From Adiantum capillus-veneris (taxonomy: Eukaryota; Streptophyta; Polypodiopsida; Polypodiales; Pteridaceae), in NCBI GenBank assembly GCA_014529385.2, contig CM043966.1:109324308-109388307 (forward strand): a stretch of 64,000 nt of DNA, read 5' to 3'. Under the pieces are notes generated by a model. The model was not told the origin of the DNA, did no database searches, and saw only the letters and a program-made list of their open reading frames with translations. This document shows, in pieces, positions 9,715 through 19,489 of this stretch. The position numbers and the translations under genes were made by a program. The number at the start of each line of letters is the position of its first letter. Within the stretch, counting starts at the first letter, position 1.

Positions 9715-10915
9715 GGCAAAGTTACCATCAAAGCTTAGCTTAAGGATGAAAATCTACCTTTGAAGCTTAACTTAATGATGCATAGATACTCTTAGCACTT
9801 AATCCTAATTGCGAGGTTACCATTAAAGCTTAAACCTAAAATACAAGGTAGTCACTAAAGCTTACATCTAACTGCAAAGTTACCATTAAAGCTTAGCTTA
9901 AGCATGCAAATCTACCTTTGCAGCTGAACTTAATGATGCATAGATACTCTTAGCACTGAACCCTAATTGCGAGGATACCATTAAAGCTTAAACCTAAAAT
10001 ACAAGGTACTCACTAAATATTACCCCTAAGTGAAAAGTGACCATTAAAGCTTAGCTTAAGGATGCAAATCTACCTTTGAAGCTTAACTTAATGATGCATA
10101 GATACTTTTAGCACTTAACCCTAATTACGAGGTTACCATTAAAGCTTAAACCTAAAATACAAGGTAGTCACTAAAGCTTACACCTTAGTGCAAAGTTACC
10201 ATTAAAGCGTAGCTTAAGGGTACAAATCTACCTTTGAAGCTTAACTTAAGAAAGCATAGATACTCTTAGCACTTAACTCTAACTGCGAGGTTACCATTAA
10301 ACTTTAAACCTAAAATACAAGGTAGTCATTAAAGCTTACACCTAAGTGCAAAGTTACCATTAAAGCTTAGCTTAAGGATGCAAATCTACCTTTGAAGCTT
10401 AACTTAATGATGCATAGATACTCTTAGCACTTAACCCTAATTGCGATGTTACCATTAAAGATTAAACCTAAAATACAAGGTAATCACTAAAGCTTACACC
10501 TAAGTGCAAAGTTATCATTAAAGCTTAGCTTCAGGGTGCAAATCTACCTTTGAAGCTTAACTTAATGAGACATAGATAGTCTTAGCACTTAACCCTAACT
10601 ATGAGGTTACCATTAAAGCTTAAACCTAAAATACAAGGTAGTCACTAGATCTTACGCCTAAGTGCAAAGTTACCATTAAAGCTTAGCTTAAAGATGCAAA
10701 TCTACCTTTGCATCTTAACTTAATGATGCATAGATACTCTTAGCACTTAACCTATTTGCAAGGTTATCTTTAAAGCTTAAACCTAAAATACAAGGTAGTC
10801 ACTAAAGCTTACACCTAACTACAAATCTAACTTTGAAAGGTTACCTTAATGATGCATAAGTACCATTAATACTTAATCCTAATTCTAAGGTTACCATTAA
10901 AGCTTAAACCTAAAA
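9715..10915 (+). repeat. Tandem array of about 158-bp units
   Basis: The landmark GCGAGGTTACCATTAAAGC (with variants) recurs at about 9819, 9967, 10127, 10285, 10442, 10600, 10760 and 10888, so the spacing is mostly 157-160 bp. Each unit contains further copies of TTACCATTAAAGCTTA and CTTTGAAGCTTAACTTAATG, which suggests an ancestral unit of about 50 bp. The last unit is shortened. There is no coding content. Unit length is in the range of plant satellites but the array is short (about eight copies). Confidence 0.88.
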
Positions 10916-11274
10916 TGATGCACATAAAACTTTCTAGTATTAAAACACATGGTTTAGGTTAATTAATCCTGCTAGAAGACTTGAAGATTACCTTTTCTAA
11001 TCAAGAGGAAAGTGGGGTTGAAGTCCTTCTTGAAGAGATGTGAGGCTCAAGGAAGAAGAAAAGGGATTTAGGATGAAGAGGAAGGAGAGAGGAGCTTCTT
11101 CACAAAACCCTCAAGGGTTTGGCCTTCAAGAGAGGGAGAGAGTAAGAGCAAGGTTTAATGAAAACCTTGATTTACTTAAGCATAATCTTGAGCATGGCAA
11201 GTATGCAAGTAGCTTAGCAATGTGTGTAAAATTACAAAGGAGAGGGGGTGCTTATATAGGAAATGGTGGGTAAA
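10916..11274. other. Spacer between tandem arrays
   Basis: Purine-rich DNA containing one open frame (11040-11273) of basic, low-complexity composition (EEEKGFRMKRKERG) and no known domain. A TATATAGG lies near 11255. It resembles LTR or leader DNA of a gypsy element, but this is not demonstrable. Confidence 0.4.
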
Positions 11275-11880
11275 AAACTCAATTCCTATTGGACCCCAAT
11301 TCTCTTCTCAATTCCTATGGGACCCCAATTCTCTTCTCAATTCTTATTAGGCCCCAATTTCTTCTCAATTCCTATTCCCGGGGCGGTCACTTTTTAGAAT
11401 GTGTATTATATCACGTGAGTTAACCGGCGAGGATTATTAAAAGACCAAAATGTATAAAAATGTATACATACAGAGGGGGGTGGGGGTTTTTTAAATAGGC
11501 TCACAGTATAAAATAGTATGTACGTATATTGGGGTATTATTAATTACCTCTTGAATGCACGTGATACAGGGGTCTTTTGATATGTGACTGCCCCGGGTTC
11601 CTATTAGACCTCAATTCTCTTCTCAATTCTTATTGGACCCCAATTTCTTCTCAATTCCTATTGGACCCGAATTCTCTTCTAAATTCTTATTGCATGATAA
11701 TTTCTTCTCAATTTCTATTGGACCCCAATTCTCTTCTTAATTCTTATTGGACCCCAATTTCTTCTCAGTTCCTATTGGACCCCAATTCTCTTCTAAATTC
11801 TTATTGGATCCCAATTTCTATTGGACCCCAATTCTCTTATTAATTCTTCTTGGACCCCAATTTCTTCTCAATTCCCATCT
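11275..11880 (+). repeat. 28-bp minisatellite
   Basis: Repeats of CAATTCCTATTGGACCCC followed by AATTCTCTTCT, about a dozen copies, with alternating variants (TCTTATTGG, ATTTCTTCT). The array is interrupted by the MITE at 11377-11597. The long open frame across it is an artefact of the repeat length. Confidence 0.88.
11377..11597. mobile_element. MITE-1 copy 1 (hAT-like ends)
   Basis: The ends are CCCGGGGCGGTCAC and GTGACTGCCCCGGG, an inverted repeat with one mismatch. Flanks 11369-11376 and 11598-11605 are both TTCCTATT, an 8-bp duplication of the size hAT elements make. The surrounding minisatellite also contains TTCCTATT, so the duplication is not independent proof. A second copy at 24134 confirms it as a dispersed element. 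It is 221 bp long and non-coding. Confidence 0.8.
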
Positions 11881-13104
11881 CTTAACTTTATGTTCCAATC
11901 AAGTCAATCCCTTTTTCTGCCCGTTCTCGATCTAGATTCGTTCCCACACGGTTTTTAACGAAGAAGTATAAAAATAATCTTAATCTTTTTGGTAAAATAT
12001 AGGGATGATGTAATTTCTTATCCGGAATATCCTTGTCTTTTCATTCTGGAGTAAAGTCTCGTTGTCCACATGACTTCTTTGTCAGTCTTGCTTTTTCTAA
12101 ATTATTTTCTACGCTGAAAAAGTTCTGAATGGCTCTAGGGTTTAGGGAGGGACCTTACAATGCAAGATTTTGGGTTTTACTCATATAATTATATTGTCCT
12201 CTTTGTTGTATTCATGTGCTATTCTTGTTCTTTGGTGAGTTGTAAGCCTTGCCACCATAACTTGCTCTAGTTTGTGATTAATGATTGTGTCTAGGGCTCC
12301 CATTTATTGTTGTCATTGTTGTTCTTACTATCTTTCCTCGAGGGGTGCACCATTAGAAAACCCTAGGTATCACATGCATTCAAGAGGTATTTAAAAACCC
12401 ACTTAATTAAAATGTCATGTTTCCTGTAATGGCTCACGTGAGTCGCTCGAAGCGGTGGCAAAGCTTGATTCGATATGGAGACCACATGCCAGTGTGTGAG
12501 TGGGGAGAGTATCCAAGGTTTAGGGATGAGGGTGCCTAGGTTAGAATATCGCAGACAATTGGGCACATGTGGGCAGGCAGGCCACTTCCTTTATATGCTT
12601 GGACATGTGGTTTTATCCTCAATATCATGTTCTTCTCTCTTGGAGAGCTAGCCGTCTATGGTTGGGTGGTGACCACAAGCTTCCTACCTCCTACAATAGT
12701 TATGGAAGAGTCCATGGTGATGTGTAGCTACGAAGGCATAACATTCTACAAAGGTATAACATTGGTATCAAAGCAAGATGTGGTCTTGCTTCAATCCATT
12801 GTCTCTCTCAATTTTCCACATGTGATCGGCTTCTAGAAGAGATAAGATTGGAATTTGTTATTTCTATATCTCTCTTGTTTTACTATGTGTGTGCTATGTT
12901 ATCTGATTGAGAGCAATCTATTTGGAAAGTGTGTGTGTGTACACACAAATAGGAAGAAGATTCTCCCTTTCTTTAATTTAAATGGTGGTTTAATTCAAGT
13001 GAAGAGTGTATGAACCTCGCTATGTTTGTGAAAGAATGTTCTTTTTTGTGTGTGCATACACATAATCAAATTGGAATATACACATAATAAAATTGGAACA
13101 ATAC
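11881..13104. other. Uncharacterised DNA with a copia-like primer site
   Basis: No domain is recognisable. TATAACATTGGTATCAAAGC at about 12751-12770 resembles an LTR end (TAACA) followed by a Met-tRNA primer site with one change. No gag follows, so it may be a solo leader relic. GACCTTACA near 12159 could be the reverse of an LTR start (TGTAAGGTC) on the minus strand; this is weak. Confidence 0.4.
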
Positions 13105-13109
13105 CTCTC

Positions 13110-13187
<78 letters not shown>

Positions 13188-13204
13188 ACATTTGAACTAT
13201 GAGA

Positions 13205-13254
<50 letters not shown>

Positions 13255-13260
13255 CGTGCA
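13105..13260. repeat. Compound CT/CA/GT microsatellite
   Basis: About 55 bp of CT is followed by about 26 bp of CA, a short unique spacer (TTTGAACTATGAGATTT) and about 50 bp of GT. The CA and GT blocks are reverse complements, so the tract can fold. Confidence 0.92.
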
Positions 13261-14217
13261 TTGCACACACTAGATAAGAAACCAAGGTGCACTAGTAGCT
13301 CTTGACTAGAGCAACATGGCTAGATAGCCAAGGGCAGCCACCAGGGGCCACCATCCTAGCCTAGGTGGCAAGCTAAGGGCTAGGTAGACCCTAGGCAATA
13401 GTATGGTGTTGCATCTGAGCCCATTCAGTAGAGATGGGCAACGAGGGTGGGTGACTTTGGCCATCAAACGGCAACAAGGAGGTGGCGCAGTGGGGTGAGA
13501 GAAAGATCCAGAGGGCGGAGGATTTGAGAGGAGCAACAAGTAGCAATGAGACGAGTAGAGTGGAGCAATGTATGCCACACTAAGGATAGTTTATAGAGCA
13601 TGGGGGCATTGGATGCTCTTTGTAGGTGTCATGGACATATCCACAAGGGATGTAGCATGTTCATTGACACATACAACATGCTCTCTACTAGAAACTAGCA
13701 ATATTTCTCTCCAACGTCAAGGATGTTGTAAAAGGTTACATGAAATTAGTGCAAGAAATCCTTTCTATTTTGGAATTTTCTTATTATCACCACCTACCAC
13801 CTAAAGCCTTCAATGCTTCTTCTCCACATGTAGGCACTAGCCAAAGCCACTGGGTAGATAAGTCTTCATAGCCTTAAATTTGTAAAAGGTGGACAAAGGG
13901 GTTCTCACACCCACATACGCATCGTAGTCACGCATTCACATGAAAACCGTATCGTAGTGCACATACAACGTGTGTGCCGTAGCGTATTGATATGTATCTC
14001 TCTTGATCAAATGCACATCATAAATCCACATAAGTAGTGGTTGTATGGTGCATGTTTGCATGCCATACGGTGCATTGAATGCCTTCAAGGGGAGCTTTGT
14101 AGCACTGCTCACATATACAATATTTATTTAGTATAGTTTACTTTCTTTTAGCTAGCTTATTGCAGACGTTTCCCACACCATGTGGTTGTAATTCCCAATA
14201 AGCATTGAGATCCCCTC
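13261..14217. other. Uncharacterised intergenic DNA
   Basis: I see no gene, domain or terminal repeat. The first 250 bases are GC-richer (GGGCCACCATCCTAGCCTAGG), unlike their surroundings. Confidence 0.5.
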
Positions 14218-14423
14218 TCTCTCACTTGATGCTTTGGCTGAGCAAAGTAGCACACATTCTCTCTCTCTGCCTCGCACTCTTGCTTGCAATCGGGCTGGGC
14301 ATTCACTGCAACAGGGTTGGACAAAAAGCACTGGTTCTTTTTCTCTCTCACTCTCGTGTGTATACGGCTACATAGTCGTCTCTCCCTCAGGTTCTCTTGC
14401 TTGCGAGCTCAAGGACTGGGCAG

Positions 14424-14471
<48 letters not shown>

Positions 14472-14600
14472 ATGCAATTCCACTGGATAGCCAACACTCC
14501 TCTTCTCTCTCTGTGTGTTAGTTGCGCCTATGGGCTGAGCAGAGAACTCGACTACAAGTTTTTCTATGCAGGGAAGAAAAAAAGGATAAAAACTTCCCCT
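14218..14600 (+). repeat. Dispersed repeat family U, uninterrupted copy
   Basis: It shares extended similarity with a second copy split by copia C: CTCTCACTTGATGCTT...GAGCAAAGTAGCACACATTC here matches 39580-39620, and GCACTCTTGCTTGCAATCGG onward matches 45226-45500, including the CT microsatellite and AAAAACTTCCCCT. It has no coding content. Its boundaries are not resolved. Confidence 0.75.
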
Positions 14601-16378
14601 ATGGCTATCTTATTCAAAACCACTTTTCTTTTCACTCTTATACCGCCTCGCTCCTGCCGATCCTTTCTAGTGATGCTTCCTCATGTGGCTCTCCTCCTCC
14701 ATCCAACAATCGACTGACAACAACTTTTCTTCCTTTTAGTTTAATTAAATTGAAGAAATATTTTCATGCCTTCAAAGGCTTGTTCCCATGGGCTTTTGAT
14801 GACTATAGACCGCATCTCCATTTACATCATGAGCAATGTAGCAACATGACAATCATCACACATTCACATGGTCTTTGTGATATAAATAGTTCCTTCTTGG
14901 GTTGAATTGATGAGGGCACATGGAAGGGCCGATTCCCTCAAGTGATGACAAAGTTCTTATGCCTTTATAGCATTGGAAATATCTCGTGGAACCTACTACA
15001 ACACTGGAGAATACCTTTGCTTTGACATTTTAAGTGCAACATCTTTTGGCTTTGCATAGATACACTTGTTTTGTGCATGTTTTGTAACTTCCATAAAAAG
15101 CTAATGAATAGGGTTACTTGAGTCAATCCATACACTGAATATACTCTTGAGTCCCTAAGAGTCATAATAGAAACCCTCATCCCTGGTGTTACTGTTCTCA
15201 GCGTAGAAGAAGTGACACCATCTACATGCCAACGAACTCCAAGGAGGCCAAACATGTAGAAGCACTAGGGGGACTTGCCCTTGTCATTGTTGTCATTGCC
15301 ACAACCACACACCTAATGAGCAAAACCCAAGGTGAGCAAAGTGCTTTCATATCTTCTATTGAAAATTGTGTCAGCACATGAGCACCGGTAAGCTTCCGCA
15401 TTGCCCCAAGTCTCTATGCTCTTGCAATTTTATCTATTCCTGGAGTCGCACTAGGACCAAAATGAAGTGCTTTTGATCTCAAGAAGCTACTCTAAGAGAG
15501 CGGTCCCTCTATCTCTTGCACCAAAAGACATCAAGAAGGAGGAGTCTCATCTTCAACGCCCACTGCATCTACTAGAGAAAAGGGTAAATACTAGCCTCTC
15601 TCTCTCATGAACAGGGAGCTAGTACAAGCGGCATGGATTCTTCAATGGATACCTACCGAGGTGGCTAGCATCATCATCAACAAGGTGTTTGAGATGGGTT
15701 TTTCTTGGCAAGAGAAGACTACACTACACATCCAAGGGTTGCTGGTACTAAATCATAGTTGTGATGATGACATTGCAGCATGTTACATAATTGTCAGGCT
15801 AGGACTCATTACAGTGGTAAAGTTAACAACCTATGTGATTTGGCCTTGGTATGCTTATCTTGTTGGTTACTTGGTCTCAAGGCAAGTGTTAAAGATCAAA
15901 GAAAGGAAATTCAAGCTATTCCAAGAGATTGCTAGGGGAGCCACCTTGTGCTTCAAAGACAGTTACCTACTCTTCATGTGGTTGGACAAGTGTGGTCGTA
16001 ATAATCACAACAAAATTCTGTCTCTCAAATACAACCTGCAACCACCAGTGAAGAATACACCTTCCGACATCCAATTTCTATGAAATCAACCAAATCAACC
16101 ATTTGAACAAGGCCGACCATATGCTCCTCAGCGCATTCAGTCTGTCCGCATCATTCTTGATTGGAAGATGCATTATCAACAAATAATTACTGCCATGTTT
16201 AGTAGGGAGCGGCTGCGAGAGATAAATGAGTCACATCAACCATTCATTTTGCCTCTTGTTCAACACCAGGTTTTCCCTAAACTAAAATAATTTATCAATA
16301 TTTATTGAAAAAAACAGAGAAAAAAGGGGGTTTTAGTTTACTCAAAGATTTGTGTATTTCCTTATCTAATTTTCCATA
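14601..16378. other. Uncharacterised DNA upstream of the gag remnant
   Basis: No known domain. It holds one open frame (15607-16083, listed separately). The last 300 bases before the gag ATG may be its leader (AAAGATTTGTGTATTTCC). No LTR matching the one at 37611 was found. Confidence 0.45.
15607..16083 (+). CDS. Unrecognised ORF, 158 codons
   Basis: It starts MNRELVQAAWILQWIPTEV and ends PSDIQFL. Two hydrophobic stretches (CYIIVRLGLITVVKLTTYVI and WPWYAYLVGYLV) could be membrane segments, followed by a basic stretch (KIKERKFKLFQEI). I recognise no family. No promoter or partner gene is evident and the surroundings are repeat DNA. It may be part of a retroelement leader or a chance open frame. 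Confidence 0.25.
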   Translation: MNRELVQAAWILQWIPTEVASIIINKVFEMGFSWQEKTTLHIQGLLVLNHSCDDDIAACYIIVRLGLITVVKLTTYVIWPWYAYLVGYLVSRQVLKIKERKFKLFQEIARGATLCFKDSYLLFMWLDKCGRNNHNKILSLKYNLQPPVKNTPSDIQFL

Positions 16379-16942
16379 ATGGCAACGATCTCCTTCTCCA
16401 CTTTTAGTGGCAATAAAGGGGAGGACATTATTACTGACTTTTTGGATGACTTGGAAATAGCTTGTGTGGTCTCTAACAAAGATGATGATGCCTCGCGGCT
16501 TAGGATCTTTCCCCTGCTCATGAAAATGGAGGCCAAATCATGGTTCAATGCATTGCCACAAGCCACTAAGCAAAATTCGGACATGCTTAGGGCTACCTTT
16601 GTAAGGTGCTTTGGAGGAGGAACAACCTTAGAGAAACTATGGTAGAGACTCCGAGAACTGAAGCAAGGAGGTCTACTAGAGTTTGCCACCTACAAGTCTA
16701 TTTTTGTGGACTTGTGGGAGCGTTGGGCTGCCTCGTTGGAGGATGGAGAAAGAGCTCTTGACTTTCTCAAGAAAGACCGGTTCATCGAAGGCCTATGGTC
16801 GCCACTTAAGGAAAAGGTGAAGGGGAGGTTTCTAGCAACATATGAGTTGGTTGTGGAAATAGCCTGCCTTAAGAACAAAAAGCTACAGATGCAAGAAAAG
16901 AGCACCAAGTCAGAGGAATCTAGTGTAGCTCGAGTAGCCTGA
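16379..16942 (+). pseudogene. Gypsy-type gag (Retrotrans_gag-like)
   Basis: It starts at ATG 16379 (MATISFSTFSGNKGEDIITD). The retrotransposon gag pattern follows: MKMEAKSWFNALP, LRATFVRCFGG, then after a TAG at 16643-16645 LRELKQGGLLEFATYK and DRFIEGLWSPLKEKVKGRF. Gag forms the particle that packages element RNA. Beyond the early stop, the frame ends at 16942 with more stops following. The gene continues as decayed sequence to 18361, where copia B interrupts it. Confidence 0.8.
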
Positions 16943-18361
16943 GCGATTGCAACAACTGCTCAACAACCACAACCTCTAGAGGAGAGGGAGGAGCAACAAG
17001 ACCTACTGTCTCGCATCACTACTCAACTGGAAAACCTTTCTATGCATTTGGTGTAGCAAGGGCGTGCACTTGAAAGAGGCCAAGAGAAAGGAAGAGGTCG
17101 AAGGCAACAAAATCAAGAGTACTACCGCCACAATTGTGGTGAGTATGGTCATGGTCTATATTTTTGTCTGCAACCTAGGAGGAAAAATTATAATAGGGTC
17201 CCTAGGAAAAACCAACTTTCACCACCAAGGGCAAGGCCACAACCACCACCACCACCAAGGACAATACAACCTGCACAACCAATACCACCTCCTCCTAAAC
17301 AAAAACATAAACTATAAATGTCCCACTGAGAGTTGTGACCCGAGCTCAAGCATGAGATGCAAAAGAAATGGAGGAAAATAAAGATAAAATCCTTAGAGTT
17401 GGAGAACCAGAACATCAAGAAAAAGTAAAAAAGAAAACAAGGAGGCATAGACCAAGGAGCCGAAGAGCAAGTAGCAAGGAGTTCTCAGAAAGTGCCAAAC
17501 CTTTTGTTGATAGTATTGCTCATAATCTGAATCTTGAAAGAAAAACCAAGCCAAACTTGGAGGTACTTGATGATATTAGTGTCTCTGAAGTGAGTGTGGG
17601 GAATTCAGTTCTAGTGGAAAAAATCAATGAGCCATTTGATACTATAAAGAAAGCTTATGATAGTTGCATCACTTCAATGACGAAGATCCCTAAAAAGTTG
17701 CAAGATTATCCCAATCCTTGTGAGGAAAAGATAAATCTTGCTTTACATCAGCAAAAGATCAGGGAGACTCAAGCAATGTTAGAGAGACCACCAAAGACGA
17801 TTTTACAAAGACCAACTCAAACCATCGCTTGAGGCAATTCATGAAGTAAACTCCAGTGTAGAACTTGGAAGTGAACCAGTTGTTCCTTCTATTAGTAGAG
17901 ATTCTTTGCGTGCACATGACTAGCTCTCAAGATCCTGAATCTAGAGAAAGGAATTTGATGATAGGTAAGTTAGGTGATGAAATTCCGTAGATTAAAGGAC
18001 TATTTGCCAGAGAAATGTGGAAGTCGTTAGAGAAAACATTTATGATGACTTATCGTCTTCAGGAGCCCTACCCTTCTCAATTGTGGATTTCATAGAGAGA
18101 CTATCTTTGGATGGAAGAACCATGCCTTGTATTGATGATCAAGGTTTGGAAGATTCTCTTCCAAGTAAACAAACTCTACAAACCATGCCATCATATCTAG
18201 GGGATTATGAGCCAAAATTAGTAGTTTTGAAGGTCCCTTCAAATTGGAGCCAACAAAAAGAGTTTGATACAACAAATTTGCAAGCACTTATGTCTAGCCC
18301 TGTGACATGCACACTTCCGTTGATTGAACTCTTGAAGGTCAAACCAGAATTATGGGAGCAT
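16943..18361 (+). pseudogene. Gypsy-like gag C-terminal/linker region
   Basis: Open stretches in changing frames continue the gag remnant. A Gln/Pro/His-rich part lies near 17200-17300, and 17368-17832 is highly charged (KVKKKTRRHRPRSRRASSKE, then KKLQDYPNPCEEKINLALHQ). Bases 18017-18361 end LIELLKVKPELWEHVA, directly at copia B. The reading resumes after B at 31421 with KEL/WDKKFDIEDVLD-like sequence and a protease. I see no zinc knuckle. Confidence 0.6.
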
Positions 18362-18366
18362 GTGGC

Positions 18367-19251
18367 TGTTAAGTATGGAGCCTCATTTACCCCTTGTAAT
18401 TTTGTGTGGTAAAAACGCACATTTGTAAGGCCCCCATTATGAGGAGAAGCCATCGTGCGTGAAGAAAAATCAGTCGTCAGAATATTATGGTTGGATGGCG
18501 ATCGGAAAGTGGTCAGAAAAGGACCGATTGGTTGGCCGGTGGTTGCAAGTCAATGGCCAGTGGCGGGTAGTCAATGGCCGGTGGCCGGTGGCCGAATTTT
18601 TACCCCTTGTAATTTTGTGTGGTAAAAACGCACATTTGTAAGGCCCCCATTATGAGGAGAAGCCATCGTGCGTGAAGAAAAATCACTCGTCAGAATATTA
18701 TGGTTGGATGGAGCTCGGAAAGTGGTCGGAAAAGGACCGATTGGTTGGCCGGTGGTTGCAAGTCAATGGCCAGCGGCGGGTAGTCAATGGCCGGTGGCCG
18801 TTGGCCGAATTCAAAAGCGGACTTGTCTTCCCAAGGGCGGCCACACATGGGCGGATTGGAGGGTCTGATTTGGACTTATCTACACAAGGGAGGCTACACA
18901 TGGCTGCCTCTCATGAGAGAGGGCAGCCCTTTTGGCCTATAAAAGGAGGCCATTTCTACACACATTACATAGTGTGAAGTTGATGCAACGAGGTGGGTGT
19001 GAGGTGGTGAGAGTGAAGCAAGGCGGGATCTCTATTAAGGGTATAATCCCTTTGTAACCTACTTCTTGTTTGAAGTGCTAAAGCCATTAAGTGGCTGCTT
19101 TCCGGTGGATGTAGCCCACATTGGGTGAACCACATACATCGTGTGTACTCTCTCTCCCTCTCTACTCTATAATCTCTTATGTGTGTAAATTATCTCTCTC
19201 CATTAAGTAATCTACTCAAATATCTATTTAGCTATGTCATATTTCCTAACA
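18367..19251 (+). repeat. Copia B 5' LTR with internal duplication
   Basis: It is 885 bp, against 698 bp for the 3' LTR. The excess is mainly a tandem duplication of 213 bp (18386-18598 and 18599-18811, both starting TTTACCCCTTGTAATTTTG). A core promoter is visible as GGCCTATAAAAGGAGGCC near 18934-18951, matching the same box near 31117 in the 3' LTR. It ends TTTCCTAACA. Confidence 0.9.
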
Positions 19252-19253
19252 AC

Positions 19254-19265
19254 TAGTATCAGAGC
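19254..19265 (+). promoter_or_regulatory. Copia B primer binding site
   Basis: TAGTATCAGAGC, two bases after the LTR, matches the initiator Met-tRNA 3' complement (TGGTATCAGAGC) with one change. It is the start point for minus-strand DNA synthesis in plant copia elements. Confidence 0.8.
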
Positions 19266-19324
19266 AAGGTTTGCTCGTAGCTAACTTATCTCAAGGAAAG
19301 GATTCTTTGAATTGAGTGGGAATT

Positions 19325-19489
19325 ATGGTGGAGGAAGGGAAGCTAAATATTGAGAAGTTCAACGGCAAAAACTACCAACATTGGAAGATGCACATTGAAG
19401 ACTATCTCTACCAGAAAGACCTCTATTTTCCACTAGGCGATCTTGCCATTAGGAAAAACATGAACCTTCTAGGGGCCCTTTGGGATTAA
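19325..19489 (+). pseudogene. Copia B gag, N-terminal piece
   Basis: ATG at 19325 gives MVEEGKLNIEKFNGKNYQHW and KMHIEDYLYQKDLYFPLG, the standard copia gag opening (FNGxNYxxWKxxxxxxL). Homology stops near 19475 (RKNMN), where foreign DNA enters, and the frame ends at 19489. The rest of gag resumes near 25618 (LATIADEAWIVLDRKALG). Confidence 0.85.

Noticed and set aside
9586-10915. AACCCTAA words suggesting interstitial telomere DNA
   Set aside because: They occur once per longer unit, not as tandem 7-bp repeats, so they are part of the minisatellite.
11577-11843. 88-codon frame with repeated LLNSYWTPISSQF
   Set aside because: It is the 28-bp minisatellite read in one frame, not a repeat protein.
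9586-11880. Possible CRISPR-like array of repeats and spacers
   Set aside because: Units are directly tandem without variable spacers, and the DNA is plant nuclear.
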